Shown piece after piece: positions 42,101 to 53,335 of a stretch of 64,000 nucleotides of DNA (its first letter is position 1; every line of letters begins with the position of its first letter). The DNA is from Pelecanus crispus. Lineage: Eukaryota > Chordata > Aves > Pelecaniformes > Pelecanidae. The position numbers and the translations under genes were made by a program. The stretch is taken from assembly GCF_030463565.1 (NCBI RefSeq), contig NC_134652.1, forward strand, positions 20,375,397 to 20,439,396. The letters are read 5' to 3'. The notes beneath the pieces were generated by a model, which saw only the letters and a list, made by a program, of their open reading frames with translations, did no database searches and was not told the origin of the DNA.

Positions 42101-44610
42101 AGGTTACTCCTTAGGAAGAAGGTGGCTGGCAGTAGCTTGCACCAATTAGTCTGTCAGTGGCAGCCTGTTCCTTGTTGCCGTCCTCCCTCAAGCATGCACA
42201 CGCTTCACCGGGTGGCTGCACCATGCCTGAACAGTAGTTCCAGTGCTTTCAAGGAGCATCATGTTGACTGTGTATGCATTGCACACCCAGTCTCTGTGTG
42301 ACTGTGCAACAAATCCAGTTTTCTGCAACAGCAGCAGACCCACTGTTCTTGCAGAAATAGGCTGTGCTGTTCCAAGTGCAGCCGATGCAGTTGTGTGACA
42401 AAGGAGAGCTGCGTACGTGGCTTCCTGGAGGGGGGCAAGGGACCCAGCTGGGCACTACTGTGTTGCGCAGTGATGTACAGGACCATGGATCCCGCTCCCC
42501 CAAGAGAGGTGTGGCAAGGAAACTGAGGACTAGACAGCTGCACCTTAGGGAAAAGGCACAAGCCTAGCATAGGACTTTGTGGGCTTTAAGGTACCACTGA
42601 AGTGATGACCCCTAAGTATTATCACCCAAAAAAGCTTAGATGTTCTGGTGTGTTTCTGTCCTCAACATTGGGAATGCTAGATGCTATGACAGCAATTTTA
42701 AGTACAACCCAAGAAACGAGATAGTCTGAGGTTTAAGAATAGGTAGGTGAAGGATAAAGAGAAAGGTATGTGGCCATATACGCAGTTTGGCTATTATTTT
42801 TGACACCATTTAACAGTGAAGGAGGAAAACCAAATTTTTGCAGCTGTAGCCTATGTGGAGCCACTGTCACATTGTTTATCGTGCCAAAGTTTTATCTTCT
42901 ACTTGAAGTGGTATGGCTGCAGCTGTTTAAACAGTCTCGCTTTCTGAAAGACAGTAAAAGCTTTATGCTGTTTAATTTTTTTTTTAAATCTAAAAAATGG
43001 AAAACTGAATATTGACATTTACCCAATTAATAAAAGCAAACCCCAAATATACCTTTCTATTTAAATTTAGGTCCTGGAATTATTTCAGTTGAACATCTCA
43101 TTAAGTATCAAACTTGTATGTATTAATTTTCCTTTTCCTTTGTCCTTCTAGATTAGGTAATAGGAATTTCTATTCTGTGATTTACCATGATGCAACACAC
43201 TCTAGCCCTTGGTCTGGACTTTTTCCTACACATCTCAAAACCGGAGTCGTCTTCAGTTCTCTATTTCTATTCTTTCCACACACAGATGGAACTGTAAGTT
43301 TCTGCAGCCATTGCATAATGCTGTGGGCAGCCATTAGGTGCTATCAGCTGTCTGGAAGATATAGTCTGAGTCCTGTGGGAAGAAGACATCACCCTATTAC
43401 AATTCCACTCTAACTTACACTGTTAGAAATTAAAAGTAATTCTATTGAAATGAATGAGTTACGCTAGCCATCTAAATTTGAGGAAAATTCAATCTATTAA
43501 TTTCCAAGGGACTCTTCCTTCTAATAAGCTTAGACTTGATTTAGTGCCTATTGTAAATAGGAAGCACTTTCTTTGACTATAGCTAAATATCCAACATTAG
43601 CTGCATTTAGCTGCATTGCCTGTAGCAATGGCATGGGAAACACCTTATACTGACATTGGTCAGGCAAAGACAGAAAAAATGTCAAACAAACATACAGGCA
43701 GCCATAAGACTTGTTTTGTTTTGTCCTACAGTAGCATCCCTTACTTTCTTCCTTTAATTTACAGTTACTTTTTTCTTTTTAAAATAATTTACCTACTTAC
43801 CTATGCTTTTCTTCTCATACAGCCTCCATATTCCCATAGATCAGATACCAGCACATGGAGCCTCCAGCAATATGTGCAATTTTCTGCCACATCTCAAAGC
43901 TGCCAGGCTCTGATCCTGGACCTGCTTCCCTATCCAGATGACCCGCTTGTCTCTAACTCCTCCTGGCAGAGTAACTACTGCTCTTCACCCTCTTGGCACT
44001 CCGTGTGGAGCCTCCCTAGGACATACTAAAGTGTAACAAGACTGTTGCGTGTAGTGCTGCCATGATTAGGATGCTGAAAAGTTCACATCTGCACTTACAG
44101 TAGTGATCTGGGTACTCAAGGCCTTGAGATCCTGAAATATGTCGCTTAGCTGTAAGGAGCCAAACAACGCAGTGCTCAAGGTAGTCCTTATACTCGCCTT
44201 GGGGAAGGTAGTAGTGTAGGTATACAGAAGACTTCCCCAGAGGAGGTTGAATTGCTGTTGTCTGGCTCTGATGTTAAGACAAAGTTGGGTAACGTCCATC
44301 CCCAATTTGGGGTGCTGGACTGGGGTGGGGTTGTAGTGTGGTGTGGGCACAAACTCCTGGTTCTGTTTAGTCAGCACTTCCAATCTCCAAGCGATAGCAG
44401 TTTGTGTTCCCATGAAACTACAGGCCTATTTTGGGAATTTGTTGGGACTCCCCTCTCCTGTATCTGTCTCCTTCTCAGCCTGGTTTCTGGCCAGGTCCTT
44501 TCCTGCTTCATCTTAGGTTTCTGCTTGCATCCCGTATGTAATCAGCTGTGATTTCTAGCTGGGTCCCTACAGTTCTTCCTAATTATTAGGACTGTCTCCC
44601 TACAGTCTAG
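39185..44610. other. Intergenic, no gene recognised
   Basis: Contains the long inverted repeat at 41.6 kb and several frames of 100-146 codons with no recognised homology. The minus-strand frame at 44413-44066 is the most protein-like in appearance (115 codons, balanced composition), but I cannot assign it. Confidence 0.55.
41615..41689. other. Long near-perfect inverted repeat (34-bp stem, 7-nt loop)
   Basis: The left arm 41615-41648 and right arm 41656-41689 are reverse complements at 30 of 34 positions, separated by AATAGAC. An RNA from the minus strand would have 32 pairs counting two G-U wobbles; the plus strand would have 31. Length and loop size are like a microRNA precursor, but a recent foldback duplication would look the same. 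No gene is adjacent. Confidence 0.75.
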
Positions 44611-44718
44611 AATCATAGGATCATAGAATTGTTTAGGCTGGAAAACACCTTTAAGATCATCAAGTCCAATCATTAGCACAACACTACCAAGTCCACCACT
44701 AAACCAATTAAGGGTAGA
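44611..44718 (-). mobile_element. CR1 LINE 3' tail fragment
   Basis: About 108 bp of CR1 3' end only: AATCATAGGATCATAGAATT followed by the GGTTGG-like block and the CCACTAAACCAATTAAGGG segment also seen in the copy near 7.5 kb. It is separated by about 67 bp of unrelated AT-rich sequence from a longer CR1 copy in the same orientation. Confidence 0.85.
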
Positions 44719-44785
44719 GTAATAATTAATTTAATGTTTTCTGGCTTGGTGGCTGGATTATTTTTTAATGAAAGTAAAACTAGGA

Positions 44786-45362
44786 ATCACTAAGGTTGGA
44801 AAGGACCTCTAAGATCATCAGTCCAACCGTCAACCCAACACCACCATGCCTACTAAACCATGTCCCAAAGTGCCACGTCTACATGTTTTTTGAACACCTC
44901 CAGGGATGGTGACTCCACCACCTCTCTGGGCAGCCTGTTCCAATGCTTGACCACTCTTTCAGTAAAGAAATTTCTCCTAATATCCAATCTAAACCTCCCC
45001 TGTCACAACTTGAGCCCATTTCCTCTCATCCTATTGCTAGTTACTTGGGAGAAGAGACCAACGCCCACCTTGCTACAACCTCCTTTCAGATAGTTGTAGA
45101 GAGTGATAAGGTCTCCTCTCAGCCTCCTCTTCTCCAGACTAAACAATTCCAGTTCCCTCAGCTGCTCCTCATAAGACTTGCGCTCCAGACCCTTCGCCAG
45201 CTTTGTTGTCTTTCTCTGGACATGCTCCAGCAACTCAGTGTTTTTCTTGTAGTGAGGGGCCCAAAACTGGACACAGTATTTGAGGTGCGGCCTCACCAGT
45301 GCTGAGTACAGGGGGACGATATTTTCCCTGCTCCTGCTGGCCACACTATTCATGATACAAGC
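44786..45362 (-). mobile_element. CR1 LINE, 5'-truncated copy
   Basis: The minus strand encodes CR1 reverse-transcriptase C-terminus ([52 protein letters not shown]). It lacks the terminal ATTCTATG repeats and begins at the GGTTGGAAAGGACC block. The 5' truncation is at a T-rich run (45366-45378). It ends about 140 bp short of the peptidase E sequence. Confidence 0.9.
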
Positions 45363-45498
45363 CTTTTTTTTTTTTTAATACATATTTTTCTTTGTTTATA
45401 AAGATAAGATTCTCCACCCACTCTGGGACTAGAAGCATCTCTTTCCTTCCTCCTCACTGTCTTCCCATATAGTGACTTTTGCTGCAGAATATGCAAGG

Positions 45499-46146
45499 CT
45501 ACAGATTCTGGAGATTACTGTCAATCAGGAGGAAACTGAGATCTGTTCCAGGCTCACGTTCTGTTGGTTTCTTACCCCTCAGAAACAGACGTGATCCTGT
45601 CACTCTTTGCAAGGTGGCTTCATCTCCTTCCACTAGCAACATCGCACCTTCCTACAAGCCCAGAACTGGAGGGGTGTTTGTTTCTTCACGATACTGATGA
45701 ATTCTTTCCTCTCTTGTCTCACCCATGTGAGTGCTTTTAACATCTGGGTCCAGGTAGTGGGGGTTAATATTAAAAGAAACTAAACCTAGGGCCAGCAGGG
45801 AAGGTGGATAAACAATTGGCATGTCATTGGTAGTATTGATGCTGATGGTAGCAATGTTAGTTCCTGCGCTGGATCCCACGTAAGGAATCCTATCCTCAAG
45901 AACTCTTTTCCTGATCTCCTGTATCAGACTGTTGTCATAGAGAGCTTTCAGGAGACGGAATGTGTTCCCACCTCCAATAAATATTGCTTCAGACTTCCTT
46001 ACAGCTTCCACTGGATCACAAGATTCATGAATGCTGTCCAGCCCATAACCCAAGCTTTCAAACTTCTCCCTTGCGATCCGGGCATAGGCATCTCGGTTGT
46101 GCAGCCTGTAGAGAATGAACAGCACCCACTTCAGCTTCCTGCTCAT
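45499..46146 (-). pseudogene. Peptidase E / alpha-aspartyl dipeptidase-like (family S51), in-frame TAG, N-terminus incomplete
   Basis: Family S51 enzymes hydrolyse dipeptides with N-terminal aspartate; they are known from bacteria (PepE) and from some vertebrates (Xenopus alpha-aspartyl dipeptidase). An uninterrupted 164-codon frame (46146-45655) carries the hallmarks: FIGGGNTFRLLK, GSSAGTN with nucleophile Ser93, TTNDMPIV with Asp108, NINPHYLDP with His130, and GETREERI. The Ser-Asp (15) and Asp-His (22) spacings equal those of Salmonella PepE. Translation then meets TAG at 45654-45652 after PVLGL. The same frame continues with about 50 homologous codons (EGAMLLVEGDEATLQ, EPGTDLSFLL) to a second TAG at 45501-45499. 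About 40 N-terminal residues, including the first beta strand, were not found; an upstream exon is possible. Homology appears to begin around WVLFILYRLHNRD; the ATG at 46146 is only the first in frame. It may be a recent pseudogene, a readthrough gene or a sequence error. Identity is secure, functional state is not. Confidence 0.85.
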
Positions 46147-46310
46147 CCTGGTGGGCGCCGTGTTCTACCTCTCCCCGGTAATGCCACCAGTGGTGGGGAC
46201 TGGGGAGGGTGCATGGCACAGCACGGCCCCCAGTGCAGGCGGGCAGGGAGCGAGTGGCCGCGGGGCTGAGCTGCCACCGCGCCCCAGGCGGCCCTGGCCC
46301 CTTCTATCGT
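46140..46310. promoter_or_regulatory. Small CpG-rich patch at the 5' end of the peptidase E sequence
   Basis: A GC-rich stretch with several CpGs (GGCGCCG, GCGGGC, GGCCGCGGGG, CCGCGCC) in otherwise AT-rich DNA, directly upstream of the minus-strand peptidase frame. Position fits a promoter or first exon of that gene, but no TATA box or initiating exon is recognisable. Confidence 0.35.
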
Positions 46311-48083
46311 ATGTCTGCTCTATGATAATGCAATCTTGAACACCCAGAGAGAAACCTGCTGTCTGTCTGCCTGGCTGTCACCAGTGCTGCCAGTCCCAGG
46401 GGTAGGTGGGAAGGCATTAGGTTGGTGTTGTGGTGCCAGTGGAGGTGTTTGCATTTGTGATGCACCATTGTCTTTGTTGCTTTCATTCTGGAGGTGCCCC
46501 TAGCTTTTTGCTATCTGGCATAACTAAAAGTAACAGATGTGTGGATGGAAAAAGAAAAACAGATTTCTAGAAGCAGAAAGTGAATTTTGACATGTGTTTC
46601 TTATGTTCGGACATCTGTACCACTGTGGCCACACATAAAGCGATTGCATGTAAAGGACAAAATATGACATATCTATATGTCTGCAATTACAGTGCATGTA
46701 CTGTAGTGCTCTGCATATTTTAACATGGATGTTTAAATGCTACTATAAATGTAGAGCTTTGTCAGGTTAGTGGGTGTGCAGAGAGGCTGCTGAGATGAAC
46801 TTCTGTCAAATGCTACCATATCTAAAACTGCAACACACTGTGAGCCCTCAGAGTGACTTTTTAGATGTTGGTAGTGTTCAGTGCTTGACTGTGTTGCTGA
46901 ATCAGGCTGTGTTTTGGCTTATGATAAACATTGTGACTAAAATGCCAGATCCTGGAAGTGTCTTAGCTCTGTGACCACTGGCAGCCCCCTAGCACTGTGT
47001 TCTTCCAAACATTTTTATGTTGCTGCTGCACGTGCTGTTTGCTTTATTTACATTCAAATGGGCTTTCTGTTAAACATTGTCCATATTTCTTTTTCTTTTC
47101 CTCCTCACTTCACCAGAATGCAGCAAGGCTGACTGCTGGTGCGGGGAAAGGTGCCAAAGGAGCCAGTGCCCAGCTTGGATCACAGAGCTTCCCTCCAAGC
47201 TGGTGAGTCACATAGGATCTCTAAGGATGTAGATCCAAATGGCAGATTAGATCCCTGCCTAGGTTCGAGCTCCAAAAATTGTTTGGAGCCCAAAGGTTTA
47301 CTGGGAACAAACTGGGTCATCAGTGCCATCTGATAACTGGTCATCTTCAGGGCAGAGATAGACCACAAAATAATTACATCTGTAGGGTCTTAGCCATGTG
47401 ATCAATACACCAACAATGCTGACAAATCCCTGATGTGAAAGGAATCCCACCAGTAACGGATGGCATGCAGGACACATGGATATGTGAGATTTAGGGTATA
47501 TGATGCCTGTTTCCCAGTAGCTGCTGCCTTTATTTTGTTTGTCTAGATTATGGCATGTGCTCTCATAATCCCTTTAGTGTGTTGGCTACCCTGTGGGGAC
47601 AGCAGCTGAGGTAGGCCAGCCCAGGAGTTAAATGTCTGAAAAGAATGAGCTGGCACCTTTTTTGACTGCCTGCAATGTCCCAACAGCTGAGAAGGAATGA
47701 TTCAGAAAGTCATTACAATGATTCAGAAAGAGCTGCAGTCACAAAGGGCATAAGTTATGTTGAAGTTAAATTTTAAAGACTAATTCCAGGAAATAACTGA
47801 TTTTAGATAATTCACAATGATATTAATTTTTCTGGTAATGGTCTGGCTGTATCTTGTAAATAAATACTAAGAAAATGGGTAAAGCAACAAAGCTGTCATA
47901 GCAAGGGGTAGGGGTTAAAGGACTCTGGTTAGCACAAAATGTTAACATCTTGTTCTTGTAATTTTGAGGTCATAACTCCTAACATTTCCAGTGATTTAAT
48001 GATTCTATAAAGGTTAAGAAATGCATTTAGGACCTGAAACAATAACAGAAAGACATATCAAGAAATAAACTGCATATTTGTGG
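46311..48083. other. Intergenic, or unseen upstream part of the peptidase E gene
   Basis: I searched by eye on the minus strand for the missing N-terminal strand and loop of peptidase E (LLLLSNST-like) and did not find it. A 14-bp direct repeat AATGATTCAGAAAG occurs at 47696 and 47717. Confidence 0.5.
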
Positions 48084-48088
48084 CCTTG

Positions 48089-48665
48089 TGTCATGGTTTT
48101 GGCTGGGATAGAGTTAATTTTCTTCCTAGTAGCAGGCATAGTGCTGTGTTTTGGATTTAGTAGGAGAAGAATGTTGATAACACCCTGATGTTTTTAGTTG
48201 TTGCTGAGTACTGCTTATGATAGTCAAGGACTTTTCAGCTTCCCATGCTCTGCCAGGTACACAAGAAACTGGGAGGGGGCACAGCCAGAATAGTTGATCC
48301 AAACTGCCCAAAGGGCTATTCCATACCATGTGGTGTCATGGTCAGTATATAAACTGGGGGGGGGGGGGGGTTGGCCGGGGAGCAGCGATTGCTGCTCGGG
48401 AACTGTCTGGGTATCAGTTGGTGGGTGGTGAGCAATTGCATTGTGCATCACTTGCTTTGTATATTATTATTGTTATTATCATTATTATATTGTTATTATT
48501 ATCATTACTATTTTACTTTATTTCAATTATTAAACTGTTCTTATCTCAACCCAGGAGTGTTTCTCACTCTTACTCCTCTGATTCTCTCCCCCATCCCACC
48601 GGGGCAGGGGGAGTGAGCGAGCGGCTGCGTGGTGCTTAGTTGCTGGCTGGGGCTAAACCACGACA
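48089..48665 (+). mobile_element. Solo LTR, same ERV family, plus orientation
   Basis: A 577-bp copy in the opposite orientation to the other three, from TGTCATGG to CCACGACA, with perfect 5-bp target duplication CCTTG (48084-48088 and 48666-48670). It has TATATAAA at 48346-48353 followed by a run of 15 G, and ATTAAA at 48529-48534, in the order expected of U3-R. No internal viral genes are present. Confidence 0.93.
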
Positions 48666-49429
48666 CCTTGTTACAGTAAGGATGAGGCAGGAAAGAGAGA
48701 ATTAATTCCTCAGCAGACCCTTAGCATGACAGCAGAATAAAGGAAACAGATGCGCAGATCATCTATCTAAACTAGGTGAATACAGACTTCATCCTGATGA
48801 AAACAATGTTCCCCTGGAAATGAAATCCAAAGCATTGTAATACCCAATCATTTTGTACAGAGCCCAACTCCATGGGGCTTCTCACAGAGCAATATTTAGA
48901 GGATATGAGAAAAAGAGCCAGAATAGGCCAAGGTCTGACTGTGACAGCAAGCTTGGTCATGTGTAAAATACCTTCACACTTGCAAAAGGTGCCTGGTTAG
49001 GGGCCAAGAAAATTCATTTCAGCCGTTGTATTTTTGCCAAGTATTTGTGGAACTAAATGCACTAACTGCATAAATTCTGCTTCCTTTGCTGAGGTGGTAA
49101 TGAATACAGGAGATTTAGCAGAATTAGACTGAAATTTTTTGAGCATAAGATTTTCAAAAAGAATCCTGGATTAGACATTATATACCCCTAAGCACACATA
49201 CTGCCACATGAGGGAGAGTCAGAATTCCCTAATTGTTTAATTCTGGATTGCAATGTACACAGAAATGTATGCATCTAAAAATACATTCCTACTTTGGGGA
49301 CTAATTAGCAAGTTTCAAAGACAGATAACCAAAGGGAAATTCAAGGGTGGCTGAATTAATATGCTTAATCATGCAGAAAAGCAGAAACAAATGTTCTTTT
49401 CATTTTTGTGTGCTTGTCATTATGCAGGA

Positions 49430-49805
49430 GATGTGCCCTTCAATGAAAGGCTGAACCAACTCGTGCCATGTAGCCTAAAGGAGCAAAAATGATGAGGTGG
49501 GAAGCATGATAATGGCGTTCAAATACGTAAAAGGCTGCTGTAAAAAAGGAAAGAAACAATCTCTTCTCCATGTCACAGTGGGTATGGCAAGATGTACAGG
49601 GCTGAAAATACACCATGGATTCATTTTGATATTAAGACAAACTTTTTAAGAGTAGAGATTGTGAAACATCAGTATGAATTACCTGGAGAGTTTTGGGGTC
49701 GCTATCTCTAAGACAAGGCAAAAACATTTTAGTTAATCCTGCCTCAGGGCAAAGGGCTGGAGTAAATAACCTTTCAAAGTCCCTTCTAGTCTTATGAGTC
49801 TCAGA
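49430..49805 (+). mobile_element. Old CR1 LINE 3' fragment
   Basis: A plus-strand decayed CR1 3' part: GAAAGGCTGAACCAACTC, then TAAAAGGCTGCTGTAAAAAA, GAATTACCTGGAGAGTTTTG, and the tail GGGCTGGAGTAAATAACCTT followed by CCTTCTAGTCTTATGAGTC. Reading frames are destroyed. Confidence 0.75.
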
Positions 49806-52800
49806 AAGTAACCAGTAGCTTTTAAAGCAGAAGGACTGTGTGCATCTATTTTAAGGTGGCTGGAATTTCCAGCCCTTTCTTTTTAAATAGGAACTCCCTC
49901 TGGAGTCCATTGTTCAACAGGAAAAATTCTTGGGTTTCACTTTAGCTAGAGGACATAATTTCCTGTTTGATATCATAAACAGTACTGTATTCTCAAAGGA
50001 GAAAGTCCCAGATACCTTATTAGGAAAAAAGAACAAAACAAAACAAAACAAAAAAATCCCAAAGGACAGTGCACTATGACAAAGTAAAAAGCTTTATACT
50101 GTAACACTGCCTTCATAGCATGCTATTTGCTCTTGCTACCTCCTGCAATCTAACCTAAACCAGTCCCACAGAAGAATTTAGGTACCTAATATCTCAGTAG
50201 ATGTCAGTGTCTACCAGTGAGTTCTCAGTGCTGAAATGCTGAGCCCCTGTGCATTAGTTGGGTTCAGAAACTGGACAATTCCTTGTCTGCCTTTCCTGTG
50301 GCATGCAGTCCGCTAGATAACTAATGTGACTAACCTAATAGTTTAGGCATCCCCTGGAAGAGAATCAATTTCAACCTTATAGAGCAATGAATATTTAATT
50401 ACACATAGTGGAACAGCTTCAACAAGAGTGATCAGGAAAGAGATGTCCAGACTCATGCTCCTGGGAGGTGGGAGACTTGCATGGAATTTTCTGCTCCAGA
50501 GCAGAGAAGGGGATTCCAGCCAGGTTCTGCCACATCTCATGTGAATGTTAATATGTACTGCGCCAATTAGTATGGGGTTAGAGTGGAAGAAGGAGGCAGA
50601 ACATCTGACTTGCATTTCTGTGTTTGATAGTGTGGCAAGACACCAAAGAGCTAGGCATCATCCCATTTTAAGTCATGCCTGTAGCTCCAAGAAGGGTGTT
50701 CTAGTATTTTTAGATTTTAAAAGTCTGCTTTGCTTTTTGGCTCTGTCATGGACTCCCCTGTAGACTTATCTATACTAAGGGTGTCTGTAAGTCTGCCCAG
50801 ATTTGTTAAGTAGTGAGTATAAGCTGATGACTGATTAGATCCTCAGGTGGAATGCTGCCTAGAAAAGAAAAATTCTTCTTCCTTTCTAGTGATAATAGTT
50901 TGCCTCTTTGATCCCAATTGCTAACTTGAATCCAAGTAGAGTAGGATTTCACTTGAGGTCCTATTTTGAACTACTTACAGCTTCTAATGCTTACTTTTCT
51001 TTGCTGAAATTTCCTGGACCTGGTTGCTGTCCAAACATAATATATTGATTTAATTTGACCAACAGTATTTTCAGTCACATTTGGAAGAACCATTTCCTCC
51101 ATTTCAGTAAACAATGAATGCATGACTATCTTTCTTTGGAACAGGTCCACAGCTGAGAGAAGAAAGTAGGAAAACAGTATTCTTTCTGAGAAATGCTTTT
51201 GCACATTCTGTTGGTAGTTGGTTTGGACTTGGATGAGTTAGGGGATGTTGAAACTGCATTTCCTGGAGGGTCTGTGCATTTTTATTGTGACGTACATAGG
51301 AATGCCTTTCGAGGAGGAAGAAGGAAGGTGGTCTCTGAAAGACTGTTTGACTCCAGCCCTTACACAGAACAGAGCTTTTATCTTGTGTCCAGCCCCCAAA
51401 TTCCAGCTCATTAATTTACTCACCTGTTTTCATTTACAAATAAAAAAAGCCTAAAAAGTGGCACTGACAGCAGGTTAATAGAGTGTTACAGTTGTAAAAG
51501 CAAGCAATGATGAGAGGACAAATAACCCCACGAATTTTCTATGTATCTCCTTGGCTCTCCCCTGCAGTGTATATTCCCTGGGTCACCAAGTAAATGTAAC
51601 TCTGTCCTGCAGCCCATAGGCATTGAGCCCCAAGTACCTTGCAGTGCGCACACAGCTCAGGAATCCTTGGAAGCACCTGTTAGTGTAACTGTTCAACAAA
51701 CCACTTAACCCGGGCTCCCTAAAGGGTGCCAAGAATACCTGCCCATGTAACCTACTATTACTTAAGTTGCGCTAAGAAACGTTGCTCGTTAATTTCCTTA
51801 TAGCATCTTCATGGGCTGCTCTTTGGAAGTTCCTTACGCCAGCGTGCCTGATGTCAGGGAAAGGCTTTTGAGTGCTGTACAGAAATCTGAATAAAGCTCC
51901 TACAATAAGATACTTTCTCAGGAAAGACATCTCAGTAAAGAAGCTGTGTACCTTGCACAGCTAGTTGCTGGTTTGCTGTTTGCTAAAGATACATAAATAG
52001 AGCTAACAAAAAGCATAATACGTGGAGTACTTTGCAAGCTCTGATGTCTCACGGTGCAGGATTATATATTTTTCAAGCACTCATAGTCATTCCAGTTTTT
52101 CTGATGGAAGCAACAGCTATAGATTTTGTAAGATTAAAAAAACTCTTGGCAGCAAGCTTCCTGAGGTGGTTATTCCCAACATTTCTATAGCTAGAACAGA
52201 AGTCAAAACTGCATTTAATATATAGTTATTTAAAATGATAGGCTAACTTACAAGCCTGGAAGAGAAAGAAAAGACAAGACCGTTTACAATAGCATGTTGT
52301 AGCAATTAAGGGTATGATTCATAAAGCCAGTTCCTCCAGAAAGCCTTTAAGCTGTCACCACCCACCCCTTCTCCTCCCCCATCTTCACCAGTTGCTTTTT
52401 CACTTGATTATGGTGATACAGAGACTACCCTTCAGAGGGCCAAGTTTCAGGACAGCCATCCTGTCTTTCCTAGACTTTCTCAGCCACTGCTAACACCTAC
52501 CTTTGATTGGTATCTTAGCAGTTGCATAAGTAATGATCAAGTGAATGTCTAACTCTCAACTGTTTTATTATTAAGACTTTACTGCAACGCACATTCGTGT
52601 TGGCACAGGTAATGTTGTACGTACTTCAGTAACGGTGCCAACTCCAAATTTCAGAGCGTTCAGTTTGCAGCCCAAATGTTTTGTTATGACACGTTTTTTT
52701 CCATGTGGTATTAAACTTAAAACGGGTGATGCCAAGTCATCGGCCGTGCTGCAGCAGAGTTTGGCATTGCAGCGTGGGACTTTCTTGAGCTGCTTAATCC

Positions 52801-53049
52801 TAGGGCTAGTTGAAGGGACTCAGGCTGTGCTCATCTCCAAATGTGAGGAGCGTTACAAAAGCTGTCACACAACATGTTATGACACTGTAGGTGTCATTTT
52901 AAGTCTTGTGGAACATGACTTGAGGGATTGCATGTAAAATCGGAGTTGGAACTGGCTCAGCCAGACGGCAGGCTCAGCTCTACCAGGGCAAGGCTTCGTG
53001 CCCTTGTCATAGCCAGTCTGCTGCTTGCTTCGTGTGCGAGCTCATTTAT
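49806..53049. other. Intergenic, no gene recognised
   Basis: AT-rich sequence with one simple repeat. Frames up to 100 codons (52635-52937 plus) have no recognised family. Confidence 0.6.
50031..50057. repeat. (AAAAC)n simple repeat
   Basis: About four consecutive ACAAA units followed by an A run. Confidence 0.8.
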
Positions 53050-53335
53050 GAAATGTCCTGTCCCCGTGAGAATAATTCGTCCCCCAGAGAGCAAACCAGC
53101 CGGAGAGCCTGGGAAGGAGCTCTCGCAGGCTGTCCATCCTGCCAAGCCAGCCCGGGGGTGTGTGCGGGGAGCGGGAGGAGGGGACACGCGTGGGGCTGCG
53201 CGGACACAGGCTGCCACCTGCTGAGCCCGGGCAGGGAAAGACAGCCTGCAGCCCTCGGGCCGGGCGTGCGGGCAACAGCGAGGCAGGCTCTGCCCGCTGC
53301 CTCCCTTCTCCCCCAAAACAACCACCACGACCACC
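53050..53335. promoter_or_regulatory. CpG-rich patch without recognised gene
   Basis: A GC-rich, CpG-containing stretch (GGGGAGCGGGAGG, GACACGCGTGGGGC, GGGCCGGGCGTGCGGGC) within AT-rich surroundings, with a second GC-rich block at about 53540-53690. Open frames on both strands (for example 53334-52957 minus) are Arg/Pro/Ala-rich as expected from composition, and none matches a family I know. Could be an orphan CpG island or promoter of a noncoding RNA. Confidence 0.4.

Noticed and set aside
45655-45670. A frameshift rather than a nonsense codon in the peptidase E sequence
   Set aside because: On first reading the homologous segment after the stop seemed shifted by one base, but re-reading codon by codon shows GGC TTG TAG GAA GGT in one continuous frame.
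48328-48639. 103-codon frame with poly-Ile/Leu
   Set aside because: It lies wholly within the solo LTR and reads through its ATT-rich microsatellite-like segment.
52957-53334. 125-codon minus-strand frame in the CpG-rich patch
   Set aside because: Arg/Ala/Pro-rich composition is what GC-rich sequence gives in any frame; several other frames are also open there and none has homology I recognise.
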